From Xiphophorus maculatus (Eukaryota > Chordata > Actinopteri > Cyprinodontiformes > Poeciliidae), in contig NC_036446.1 in the NCBI RefSeq assembly GCF_002775205.1, positions 141,501 to 205,500 on the forward strand: a DNA stretch of 64,000 nt, given 5' to 3'. The notes under the pieces were generated by a model. It was given only the letters and a program-made list of their open reading frames with translations. It was not told the origin of the DNA and made no database searches. Positions within the stretch are counted from its first letter, which is position 1; each line of letters starts with the position of its first letter. A program made the translations under genes and the position numbers. Positions 12,037-23,263 of this stretch are shown here, piece by piece.

Positions 12037-13545
12037 GAATGGATGGTTGGATGATGGGTTGTTGGATGATGGGCGGTTGGATGATGGACGGTTGGATAAT
12101 GGATGGTTGGATAATGGATGGTTGGATGATAGGTGGTTGGATGATGGATGATGGATGGTTGGATGATGGGTTGTTGGATGATGGGCGGTTGGATGATGAG
12201 CCGTTGGATGATGGGTGGTTGGATGATGGGCGGTTGGATGATGGGCGGTTGGATGATGGGCAGTTGGATGATGAATGGTTGGATGATGGAAAGTTGGATG
12301 ATGGGCGGTTGGATGATGGATGGTTGGATGATGGGTGGTTGGATGATGGATGGTTGGATGATGGATGGTTGGATGATGGGCTGTTGGATGATGGGCGGTT
12401 GGATGATGGATGGTTGGATGATGGATGGTTGGATGATGGATGGTTGGATGATGGGTGGTTGGATGATGGATGGTTGGATGATGGACGGTTGGATGATGGA
12501 AGGATTGGATGATGGATGGTTGGATGATGGATGGTTGGATGATGGGTGGTTGGATGATGGATGGTTGGATGATGGACGGTTGGATGATGGATGGTTGGAT
12601 GATGGGCGGTTGGATGATGGATGGTTGGATGATGGATGGTTGGATGATGGATGGTTGGATGATGGACGGTTGGATGATGGAAGGATTGGATGATGGATGG
12701 TTGGATGATGGATGGTTGGATGATGGGTGGTTGGATGATGGATGGTTGGATGATGGACGGTTGGATGATGGATGGTTGGATGATGGACGGTTGGATGATG
12801 GAAGGATTGGATGATGGATGGTTGGATAATGGATGGTTGGATGATAGGTGGTTGGATGATGGATGATGGATGGTTGGATGATGGATGGTTGGATGATGGG
12901 CGGTTGGATGATGAGCCGTTGGATGATGGGTGGTTGGATGATGGGCGGTTGGATGATGGGCGGTTGGATGATGGGCAGTTGGATGATGAATGGTTGGATG
13001 ATGGAAAGTTGGATGATGGGCGGTTGGATGATGGATGGTTGGATGATGGGTGGTTGGATGATGGATGGTTGGATGATGGGTGGTTGGATGATGGATGGTT
13101 GGATGATGGACGGTTGGATGATGGATGGTTGGATGATGGGCGGTTGGATGATGGATGGTTGGATGATGGATGGTTGGATGATGGGTGGTTGGATGATGGA
13201 TGGTTGGATGATGGACGGTTGGATGATGGAAGGATTGGATGATGGATGGTTGGATGATGGATGGTTGGATGATGGGTGGTTGGATGATGGATGGTTGGAT
13301 GATGGACGGTTGGATGATGGATGGTTGGATGATGGGCGGTTGGATGATGGGCGGTTGGATGATGGATGGTTGGATGATGGGCGGTTGGATGATGGGCGGT
13401 TGGATGATGGATGGTTGGATGATGGATGGTTGGATGATGGGCGGTTGGATGATGGATGGTTGGATGATGGGCGGTTGGATGATGGATGGTTGGATGATGG
13501 ATGGTTGGATGATGGATGGTTGGATGATGGATGGTTGGATGACCT
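12037..13545. repeat. 15-bp minisatellite, about 100 copies, with higher-order blocks
   Basis: The unit is GGTTGGATGATGGAT, with variants ending GGC, GGT, GAC or CAG. The array runs for about 1.5 kb in galr1 intron 2. Higher-order structure is clear: the block with the rare GATAGGTGG variant at 12128 recurs at 12843 (offset 715 bp), and the rare GGAAGGATTGG junction occurs four times (about 12498, 12679, 12800, 13218). Because the unit is a multiple of three and has no stop in several frames, long low-complexity open frames appear on both strands; they are not genes. Confidence 0.95.
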
Positions 13546-13692
13546 TCATATCTTCTGCTTCTTTTTCTCTGCTGTAAATGGAAACTGCAGTTTAAAAGCT
13601 TTTCCCTGTTTGGTTGATTTAATCCTTGTGCTGACATTCATCAGGTTTATGAACTGCTTGGTGCGTCAGGCTGTTCTGAATGCTCCACCATT

Positions 13693-13791
13693 GGGTTGGA
13701 CCCGTCTTCGGCTACATTGGTGTTTATTGGGTTGGACCCGTCTTCGGCTACATTGGTGTTTATTGGGTTGGACCCGTCTTCGGCTACATTA
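13693..13791. repeat. 36-bp direct repeat, 2.75 copies
   Basis: The unit starts GGGTTGGACCCGTCTTCGGC and is present twice in full and once cut short. It lies just downstream of the large minisatellite and is probably a separate replication-slippage event. Confidence 0.9.
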
Positions 13792-15404
13792 TTCTGTAAG
13801 GATCAGCTTCCTGTTGCAGATGTTTAATAATTGGCTCTTCACAACCTCACAGGAACATTTGTGTGGAAACCTGTTTGACAGAAGACAGGATGTTTCTAGA
13901 CAGCTTGTGAAAGACGAGCAGGAACATTAGCGGTTTGGGTCTGGAGGGAGCTGAGGATATATTTAGAAACAGGAGTGGGGTTTATGATGAAGAGCATATT
14001 TTATGGAGGACATATGGATGGATGAAAGAGAACCTGGCAACATATGTTCAACACCATAGAAAGCTGAGAAGCTGCTGGTAGAGACGTTAATTCAGCACAG
14101 CGATCTGGACCCGGTCAGATTCAGACCAAAGAGGAGGGAGATTCTCTCCTGACCCGCCGCTAGACAGGAAGGGTTAGGAAAGACTGATAGCTAATCTCTA
14201 GCTAGCTGGCTGCTGTGAAAGAAGCTACTTCATTTGTCTTTATTCATAAACTACAGTTGAGCTAAACCAGACGCATACGTTCAGTAAACTAGAGGAATCA
14301 AACATGGGCAGAAATCCCAGAAGGGTCCAGAGGTTTGCGCCACCACAATCTTGGAAAAGTCTAGAATTGGCCACCCAAAGAAATTATAGAAGAAAGGTTT
14401 GCATTTAAACAATATCAACATGAAAACGCAAAAGATATAAAGAGCAAAATAAATCTGCAATTTCTCTAAGAAAAAAATAAGAATTAATTTTTAGGTTAGA
14501 ACAATGGTTGAGTCCAAAGTGTAGGAGGAGCAACAGCAGGAACGGTACCGGCTCCGTTAGAGCCACTGAAGAGAGGAGCTAGCTGCTAACTGTTAGCTGC
14601 TAGCTGTTAGCTGCTAGCTGTGGCTCTGCAGCACAAATAAAAAGTAAATACTTAAAACAAAAGACATGTAAACATTTTATTTGCTTTCACTGCTCAATAA
14701 GAAGAAACACATTAACAATAATCAGACTGCAGTTTGTTAATTTATTACTTTGGCTGAATTATGATAAACTGCCTTATTAGCAAAACTGCTACACTGCTTT
14801 CATAGACTTCAGCTTTTTTTGTCAAACATCTCATTTATATTTAGCTCTTTAACTTTTAGTTAATTAGAGTTTGAAACGGGAGGGAGGAGCTGAGGAAGTG
14901 GACCAGCTCAGAGTGGGGGCCCAGAACAGATAGAAAAAACTAAAAGTTATAACTTTATTTCTCACTCTCTTCAACGTAGAGCCTTTAAAACCACAAAATA
15001 AAATCTGAATATTTTTCTATATAAAGCACAGTGATTTAAGTGTTAGTTTAACTTATATTCCCCAGATATTCATTTCTATCTACTTTTTAGTTCTCATCCA
15101 TCCAGGATATGGCAAAACTAAAAAAGGGTTAAAAATAAAGCAACTTAACAAGTTATAATTTCAATATCCCATAACTTGTATTGGGAGAGATTTCAGTTAA
15201 TCAATGTTTATGATGAATATTACTCATTAAAGCTTTTTTATTTAGAGCCTTAAATGTTTGTAAAGGTGAAGCAGAGATTAGATCAGTCAGAACAAAACTT
15301 GAATAAAAGCAACATTTGAATTTTAGTTTTACTTTTCAATAATTTGCTTACTGAGAATAAAACATGTTTGTGCATTATCAGTCATTTTTGTTCCTGCAGC
15401 TTGA

Positions 15405-15433
15405 ATGTGGTTTAAAAACTTTTTAAACCACAT
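15405..15433. repeat. Perfect 14-bp foldback with 1-nt centre
   Basis: ATGTGGTTTAAAAA is followed by C and its exact reverse complement. The stem is AT-rich and lies in galr1 intron 2. No function can be inferred; it could act as a cruciform. Confidence 0.85.
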
Positions 15434-16863
15434 TTTACTTTACATTTCTATGTAACTTTGCCAACCCCAAAAAATTGCTCTTAAGAAACTTTCCTGCTTA
15501 TGTTTCCCCCAATAATGAGATGAGATTTATGGCCTTGGAATCAAACCTTTCGTTTAAAAGCTCAGCAGCTTCCTCCTCTGGTGTTTACCTTCGCTGATGG
15601 GCTAGTGGTCTTTAGCTCCATCATGTCATAAACTCAGAAAAAGTCTCAAATAAATTCAGTCTGACATCATCTGATGTAGCAGCTCAGGAGGAGCGCAGTT
15701 ATCTTCCAGATGAGGAAAAATTGCAAATATTTGACATGTTGATGAGATCATGAACACGCCATAGCCCAGCATGCAGTGATGGGAAGAGCAGTAGAAAAGT
15801 TTGTGTGTATAGAAACAGTGAAAGTGTAGAAGATGGAGGCAGGAGGAGCGTTAAAGAGCCGGCCTGTTGCAGCTCCAGTTATTTATAGAGCTGCTTTAAA
15901 CCAACCAGCAGAGAAACAGCAGATAAGCTTCAGTTTGTTTCCAACTGAAGGCCATTCTGGAAAACCATCCATAACAGGAGCAGCAGCCGCGTCATCATCC
16001 AGCAACAGGAAAACCAGGATCACTGGAAAAACTCTGGACAAAACCAGAGGCAGGCTGGCTGTGGATTAGAAAAGGAGATCTGTGATCAGGTCACTGGCCC
16101 CTGGGGGCCCCGATAGAGCCCTTCAGAGCCTCATCAGGGCCTCATTGGACAAGTCCTACTCTCTGTGGTTTTTGTTTGATCCATTCCACCCCCCAGTCAC
16201 TCAGACACTCTGGTTCTGGTTCTGGTTCTGCTGAAATGTTCTTCCTGTAAAACGAGTTTCTTGTTTCCACTGTCGCCAGCTGGTTGCTATGGGAGACTCA
16301 ATCACTGTGTTTCCATTGACCATCAAATTTATCAGTCGAATTCCAAAAATGAATTTGTTTAGTGAAAACGTGGCAATTTTGAATCATCTCGATTTTTGAT
16401 GAAAAGATCTGATGAGGCCAATTTTCAGCCGTATGAAAATTGCTGCTTTTCACAGAATTGCAACAGAGACCCTTTTCTGCAGCAGCTTATTGCTGACCTG
16501 GGCAGTACCAGCTGCCTCCACCAGAGGTCTCACAGCGTCGCAGTTCCTCGCTCATTGCTTGTCATTGGAAATGTTGAATCCATAATTCTGCAGTGAAATC
16601 AACTAAGGTTTCCCAGAATCTTTGCATGTCAAGCATGAAGCCTCAAGACACTGGATGGGATTCAGTTTGGTGATATGAACCAGATATTTAAGCATAAACT
16701 ACAGTTCAAAGTAATTTAACGGGTGAACTGGAAGGAGTCCGAGAATCTGGTTTCCCAGCAGAATCCGGTTCTGGAACTGGACCTTCCCTCCACCCCTCAC
16801 TGGTTTGAATGTTTCTGTCTGGTGGTGTTAAACTGGTTTGTGTTCCCTGTGGTTCCTCTCCAG

Positions 16864-17181
16864 ACGGTCCAGACCATCCTCCTGGTCGTCACGGGCTTCA
16901 CCATCTGCTGGATGCCGCACCACATCATCGTCATGTGGGTGGAGTTCGGCACCTACCCGCTGAACGACGCCACCTTTGCGCTCCGCATCGTGTCCCACTG
17001 CCTGTCCTACGGGAACTCCTGCATCAACCCCATCCTCTACGCCTTCCTGTCCGAGAACTTCCGCAAAGCCTGCCGCCAGGTGTTCTCCCGCCACCTGCTC
17101 TACGCGCCGCCGGCTGACGGGAGAGTGGTTCGATTCCGCATGGACAACTTCTCCACCACACACTCCAGCACCAACATCTGA
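16864..17181 (+). CDS. galr1: Galanin receptor type 1, coding exon 3 (TM6 to C-terminus)
   Basis: This last coding exon (106 codons including stop) follows a CTCTCCAG acceptor in phase 0. It encodes TM6 with the CWMPHH form of the class A CWxP motif, the third extracellular loop (WVEFGTYPLNDATF) and TM7 with NPILYAFLSENFRKA, the NPxxY motif plus helix 8, as in GALR1. It also encodes a short cysteine-containing, serine/threonine-rich tail ending SSTNI, with likely palmitoylation and phosphorylation sites. With the other two exons it gives 344 residues, close to the 349 of human GALR1, with no frameshift or missing motif. Confidence 0.95.
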   Translation, partial: TVQTILLVVTGFTICWMPHHIIVMWVEFGTYPLNDATFALRIVSHCLSYGNSCINPILYAFLSENFRKACRQVFSRHLLYAPPADGRVVRFRMDNFSTTHSSTNI

Positions 17182-17497
17182 AGGAGAAACTGGAGGTCCT
17201 GCCGGTCACATGACCAGGGAGGCTGCAGGTGATTGGCTGCTTTGGTCGAGAACCGGACTCAGCAGGATCCCAGCGTTCAGGAGCCATGAGCAGAAAGAAC
17301 TGATTGATTTTGTGCTTTCATTATCTTGGAGAGAATTTTTCACAAACTGAACAATTATTTTATTTGAATGTGTAAAGTTTCTCAGCTTCCTCCTGGACTC
17401 CAACTGAGCCAAGCCAAGTCAGCGGTTTTGGTTCTAATTATTAGCACATTAAAATAAATACATCACATGAATGCTGCCATGTTAGCACAGAGACTTA

Positions 17498-17503
17498 AAT
17501 AAA
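17498..17503 (+). promoter_or_regulatory. galr1: Likely galr1 polyadenylation signal
   Basis: AATAAA lies 317 bp past the galr1 stop codon in AT-rich 3' flank. A weaker ATTAAA/AATAAA cluster lies about 50 bp earlier (around 17448-17458). No other strong signal is close. Confidence 0.5.
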
Positions 17504-17940
17504 GTTTCTGAAGAAGAATGGATTTTCAGTCTGTCTGCAAGACATTTGATGGTTCAGATCCAAATCTCAAACCCAGACCATGAGGCCAGAAACATCTGGA
17601 TCCTGATGCAGATGTTTTGTGGAGACCTGGTGGCTCCAGGTTTCTGTCCCATAATGTTCCACTTTCTGTCTCTTGTCATTCTACCAGTTCAGGAAAGCCG
17701 ATTCCAGAGTTCAGAGTTCATCCAGCGGTTTCTGCCTTCAGGCCTCTGGGGTGGATCCAGATGTTTCACAGCTGCAGAAGTTTTTCTCTCTGGTCCTGAC
17801 AGGTAAAACTTACCTGCAGGCTCTGCTGGTTGGTTCCAGACCCCGGAGTCTGCTCGGCTCGCTGCAGGTCCCAAACCATCGAAACTGCTGGGAAATCTGG
17901 TCCAAGCCACGCTGGTCTCATCACAGGACATCGGTCCAAC

Positions 17941-20388
17941 GCCCCTTTTCCACCGGTTCAGCTTGGTTCGACTCGGCCCGGCTTGGTTCGCTTCCAGAGC
18001 TTTTCCACCGGCTTTTTAGGGCCCTGCTGGTTTGGTGGGTGACGCAAGCTTCACTCCAATTCACTGATTGGCTGAGGGCGCGGTCAGACGGTCAGACGGA
18101 GCAGCAAAGAGAAGAAAAACGAGGCGCAATGTTTCAACTCGCTGCAACACGGAAGTGATGAAGATACAAACACCGACCCAGATGCAGCTAACGCCGCCGC
18201 CGCTGCTCTCCAGCCAGGTGAGCAGTTTGTAGATATATCTGTCTGATTTTTAATATATTTAAAGTTGCCTACATACAGTCATGGAAGACATTTGAAACAC
18301 AAAGTATTTTTATTGCTCAAACACATTTTCTGAAGCTACTCAGTTTCACATTCCTCACTTCTAAATAATGTCAATATTGTTCAGCATTTTGCCTTCATTT
18401 GGTTTTATTGTTTTATCTTGAATCTATGAGCTTCGATTGTTTCTCATTTTGCTGTTATTGCATCGGAGTTTCCCCCATTGTGATAATAAAACATGTTATA
18501 TGATATTCAGTTATTAAATGGTTATGAATTATTAATTGTAGAGGACATAAAACCAATAAACCTAAAGAAAACGATAGCAGTATTTTATACCTATGCTGTA
18601 TGTCTGCATAGGTAAAAAACTTACAACTAATTACGTTTTGTCTTTAATTAATGCAACTATTGCAGTTATTTATAATTGTTCAGGTCTGGATGGTAAAAAA
18701 AGTATTTGCATATATATAAAGTAACATGTCTGTTTTAAATAATTCCTTCTGTGTTTGTAACTCCCACATTAGTAACTCTGTTATTTATCTACATTTATGT
18801 GCTGCAAGCTCTAACATCTGATTACTTTTCCCAGAGAACAGAAGAGGAGGAACATGGCTGACATGATGGAGAACGATGAGGAGAACCGTCAGAACAACAA
18901 CTGGATCTCCTTCAGGAGGAAGCAGCTACCAGCTGATGGCAGAGCTCCACGAAGAGCCGAGGCAAATAAAAGAAGAAAATAAATGCTGTTTTCTCTCAGT
19001 GAACAAAGTCTCTTTTTTATAATCTCTCCTCACATTATTGTACAAACTGTAGTTTGTTTGGCATCAAGGTCCTAATACAATCCTCCCAAAACGAGAGGAG
19101 CTTTAGACAGAGTGAAAATAACATTATGGTGTAGAAATATGTCATTGACACATTATTAATACATTATTCAGCAAACCAAACATTTTCACCTTATTATCAG
19201 GGCTGCTATTAACAAAAACCCAAAATACAAGTCATGTTCATTTCTACTTTCTACATCATCTTTCTATCCACTCTGTTTATCTGTCTGCCTGGAGAATCTT
19301 CAACGTAAGAAAGAGAGAAAATGTGTCCAAAACCTGGAACCTTAATTAGTGATAAATAAGACTAAGAGTTTAAACTTTAATTCTTAGAGACTAAAAAGTG
19401 GAAACATGAAGGTTTGATTAAAACTAGAACCAGTCAGATTAGAAGGAATACAGTTTTATTTGTTCTCAGTGTAACTTGGACATCAGATGAATCATAATTA
19501 AACATATTGAAGTGAAAAACAACAGATTGTTAATGCACTTCAACTCTAAGAACATCAGACACATTTGAAATTAGAAATGTTTCATCAGCACATGGAGCTC
19601 ATGTGGTTCCTGCTCCAGAAGCTGAAGGTCTCTGGACATCCTGGAGGTAAAAACCGACCGGCGGTCAGGAAGACGGACACTGATGAGATCCTCCAACTCA
19701 GAGGCTGCAGGAAGAACCGCGATGGTCTGCAGTTCACCAACATCTGAAAACACATTGGGAATGAATTCTGACACTATTACGTTATTTGCAACACCCTGGC
19801 TAACATTAGCTCATGTATATTCGGCACTATTACAAGTTTTATAGAAGTTTAATACAAAAATCATCGTTAGCTCACCTGCACCGTCTGAACCACCTGCTTT
19901 CCTCCCTGCAAGGTGGAGATCAGCTGTCCTCCTCTTCCTCCTCCTCCTCCGTTTCCTCTTCCTCCTCTGTTTCCTCCTCCTCCTCCTCCTCCTCCTCCGT
20001 TTCCTCTTCCTCCTCTGTTTCCTCCTCCTCCTCCTCCTCTTCCTCCTCCTCCTCATCCGTTTCCTCCTCCTCTTCCTCCTCCTCCTCTTCCTCGCCACAT
20101 CACAGTTTTCCTCCCACCGCGCATTTTCTTGAAGTCTCAGAAAAATCACAATCAGCTATAAAACAATAGCTCAGCTCTCTCTTCTTCTTTTGTCTCAAAA
20201 AAACAACAACTGGCGTTAGGAAACACAGCACATGGCACCTGGAGGCAGAGCGCTATACCCCCCACCGCCAGGGGGCGGCACTCTGCTACAGAGCCGAGAC
20301 GGCCGGTGGAAAAGCGGTAAAGCCGAAGTAAAGCCGAGCCGAACCGAGCCGAGCCGAGCTGCTGAAGTAGAGCCGGTGGAAAACGGGC
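17941..20388. mobile_element. Non-autonomous DNA transposon with doubled inverted ends
   Basis: The left end reads GCCCCTTTTCCACCGG and the right end, inverted, GCCCGTTTTCCACCGG (15 of 16 identical). On both sides a second TTTTCCACCGG copy lies 55-70 bp further in, and the sub-terminal region is rich in GGCTCGGTTC/GAACCGAGCC. Thus the ends carry paired binding-site-like motifs. The 2.4-kb interior is AT-rich, with a pyrimidine-rich TCC array (19927-20094) and no transposase frame. I could not define a target duplication, so the superfamily (PIF/Harbinger or similar) is undecided. Confidence 0.6.
19927..20094. repeat. TCC/TTCC polypyrimidine tract
   Basis: About 170 bp of almost pure pyrimidines on the + strand, built from TCC with TTCC and GTT interruptions and internally duplicated. 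It could form triplex DNA. The open frames through it (poly-Ser or poly-Pro on +, Arg/Lys-rich on -) are low-complexity artefacts. Confidence 0.9.
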
Positions 20389-20435
20389 ACAAATGTCTAG
20401 TCCAAGTATTCCACAGTGCTGCTCTGCTGCTCCTG

Positions 20436-20503
<68 letters not shown>
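20436..20503. repeat. ATA trinucleotide microsatellite
   Basis: About 23 uninterrupted AAT/ATA units. It directly precedes TACATTTTATTTGTAGG, the repeat sequence into which the Ty3/Gypsy element inserted. The array length is likely polymorphic. Confidence 0.95.
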
Positions 20504-20505
<2 letters not shown>

Positions 20506-20519
20506 ATTTTATTTGTAGG

Positions 20520-21146
20520 TGTAACGGTTGTGGAACAGGGAGTCAGGACCACCTCGGAATCAGGATAATTTTATTCCTGTTCAAAACAAGAACATTTTAA
20601 TCACAGCAGCTCCTGGGCTCCAGATTCTCCAAACACCCTAATCAACCAAAAGGAAAAAAATAAAAAAATAACCACGTTGATACGGAAAACTTGATGGGTG
20701 TCACCAATGTGGGAGACAAATGCCCATCATAGTGCTGCGCTAAACATGAATATATATATATGTGAGTTTACAACATTTTTAGAACGTTTTCAATATTTTA
20801 ATACTCGAATGAAAGACAACTCTGTACACTTACCTCTCCCCAGCGCAGCTTGGCGCGAACTGAGGAGGGCAGCGGGAACACACAGGATGTAGCGCACAAA
20901 CAGGAAGTAAGAAAATAAAAGCTTCCCCACCAAAACAAAATACAATTAAAAACAAAGGAAAACCAATATTCATAGATGAGGATGGCCTTTTACACACTAG
21001 GGGCCAAAAATGAAAGCAAGATAAAACAGAAATAATATATTACAGACATGTCAATTCAAAGAAAATTAGTTTTGAGAAGGTTCATAAAGAAAAATAAAAT
21101 AAATAGATAAAATTAATTCTGCTACATAATTACATTACATGCTACA
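20520..21146 (-). repeat. 3' LTR of the Gypsy element (627 bp)
   Basis: On the element strand it starts TGTAGCATGTAATG and ends CCGTTACA. It contains ATTAAA/AATAAA-type signals towards its end (about 20560-20600). Its first 69 bp match the truncated 5' LTR exactly. The boundaries follow from the target duplication and from the polypurine tract that abuts its start. Confidence 0.9.
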
Positions 21147-21457
21147 TACTCCCCCCTGAACTTCTCAAAACCGTCCCAACATTAGTCAAGACTGGACACA
21201 GAATAACATTCTTGCCATCTAACAGACAACGACCACACACACTTGAGCGACATTAAAGGTCTTCCTCTAGGAAAGGAAAAGCGACATTGGAAAGTTGGCC
21301 AGACTCAACAATGTCTGCTTGCTAAAAGATTGTGCCGTAAACACAATCTCACAGTCAGTGGCTGTTACTCTCCCATGCAGTTTAGCTAATGGGTGTTGAC
21401 TTATTTACAGAGGTGTAATACTACCATACTCCATTCACAAACAAAAGTTGTTTACTC

Positions 21458-23263
21458 CTACAAAAATAAACTCCTTGCAAATCCAGAGACTGCATTACGT
21501 GTCTGTGTGTTCCTTTGTGCCATGTGTTGTATCAGTCTGTTAACTGGTTTGATTATCCTGCCAGCCCTGGATCTGACAAGACTTACAGCACCAGTTGTTG
21601 GAGTTGTTGGCCTACCAGGACTTATAGCAACTGCTTCTTCGTCAGTTCCTGGCTGGTTATGCGGCGAGTCTGGGCACTTAGTCTCTCCAAGACTCTCAGC
21701 ATCGCTTGCTCCTGGTTGGAGATTCCTGACACAACTTTCAGCATCCTGGAGGTCTTCAGGATTTGAGGTGGTATTGGCCACCCAATCAGCAGTGCGGTCC
21801 AATCCATTACTCTCCGAATACACAACTGAGACATCCTGGCCACCACCGTTAACAGTACTTGGATCTGGGGTGATGTCAGAGGAAAACACCGACTCTTGCT
21901 CTGTGTCCAACTCAAGTGGCAGGAAGTTTGCTGCCAGAAGTAAGTTGCGATGGACTACTTTCTCTTGTCCAGTTGCTGCATCTCTGATGCAGTAAGTATG
22001 GCATCTGGGATCATGAGACACAACAATGTAGATGTTAGAAGACCACTTGTCTGCAAGCTTCCTACGGCCACGTTCCCCTTTATTAGCCAAGAGTACTCGA
22101 TCCCCATCAACTATGTCCGTGCCCCTTGTTTTCAGATTGTACAACTGGGCCTGATGTTGCTGGCTGGAGTAGGCATTAGCCTGAGCAGCAGCTAAAGCCT
22201 CTTTAAGGTCCTCTCTGACTCTTTTTGTGTAGCTGTGGTAATCCGTGACTTCATTATCCCTTTCCACATTGTGGAACATGACATCGACTGGGAGGCGAGG
22301 AATCCGACCAAACATCAAATAGAAAGGCGCATAACTGGTTGACTCATGGACAGTACAATTGTAAGCAAAAGTCAATGTTTGTAACATCTGTGGCCACATG
22401 CACTTATCGCGAGGTGGCAAGGCTCTGATCATATTACCAAGGGTTCTATTAAACCTCTCGGTCTGGCCGTTGCCCATCGGATGATATGGAGTGGTCCTCG
22501 ACTTCCTTACCCCTGCCACTTGCAGCAATTCTTGGATCAACTGACTCTCGAAATTTGCCCCCTGATCCGAATGGATTCTTTGAGGGAAACCATAAATACA
22601 GAAATATCTGTCCCATAGCTTGCGGGCCACTTGTTTGGCGGTTTGATCCGGGCACTGGAAAGCGTGGGCCATCTTGGTAAAATGGTCGGTTACCACCAAC
22701 ACATCAACGGTTTGACCCCTTGCATCTTCTGCAGACCAGAAGTCGAGGCACACCAACTCCAGAGGGCTTGTGGTTTTTATGCTCTCTAGGGGGGCTCGAC
22801 CCTCGGGTTCAGGAGTTTTGCTCACAACGCAACGTTTGCAGCATTTGACATATTCACGAACACTGTGCTCCATACCGAGCCAAAAGAATCGTTGCCTGGC
22901 CAGGTGTAATGTCCGGTGTTGGCCTTGATGTCCAGCCTCATTGTGAACGCCATGAAGTGCTTGGTCAATCAGAGACAAGGGAGTCACAAACTGGTATCGT
23001 TTCTTGCCAGTGCTTAGATCTTTACACACCCTATATAGAATGTTGTCAAGCATCCTTAGTTTCTCCCACTGTTTCAGGAGCTTCACAGCTACTGGCAGCA
23101 AGCTAGATTTTCCTCTCCTGGATGGCCGCCTGCCTTGCATGACGAACGGGATGACCTGCGATAGTACAGGGTCATTTTGTTGTGCCTCCTGGAGGGCCTG
23201 AAGGGAGAGCACAGGTAGAGGCACCGAACCAGTCGGCACTAACCCCTCTACGTCTTGAGCCAG
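21458..23263 (-). pseudogene. Gypsy pol, C-terminal part: integrase
   Basis: This reading frame is continuous with the protease/RT/RNase H frame except for one TAG at 23264-23266. From the N-terminus it has the zinc-binding HHCC domain (H..H about GHQGQHRTLHLARQRFFWLG, then CKRC) and the D,D-35-E integrase core (LDFWSAE, IHSDQGANFES, PMGNGQTERFNRTLG). The C-terminal part carries the DGDRVLLANKG-type GPY/F-like module found in Metaviridae integrases, then a long tail. The catalytic acidic residues are all present. It would catalyse strand transfer of element cDNA into the genome if translated. Confidence 0.9.

Larger units (their letters stand above)
11155..16863 (+). other. galr1: galr1 intron 2 (5.7 kb)
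   Basis: This is non-coding. Apart from the large 15-bp minisatellite (12037-13545), a 36-bp triplication (13693-13791) and a foldback (15405-15433), the intron is AT-rich with no recognisable gene. A small TAGCTGCTAGCTGT-type run lies at about 14580-14625. Short open frames at 15833-16069 and 16396-16596 have no family features and look like chance. Confidence 0.7.

Noticed and set aside
12037..13545. CRISPR-like array of short direct repeats
   Set aside because: Units are directly adjacent without unique spacers, in a vertebrate genome, with no cas genes.
11949..13637. Open frames of up to 562 codons on the - strand and 355 on the + strand
   Set aside because: They are translations of the 15-bp minisatellite. 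The unit has no stop in several frames, the products are low-complexity, and the frames run out just beyond the array.
19811..20169. Arg/Lys-rich and Ser- or Pro-rich frames
   Set aside because: They are artefacts of the TCC/GGA tract with no conserved sequence outside it.
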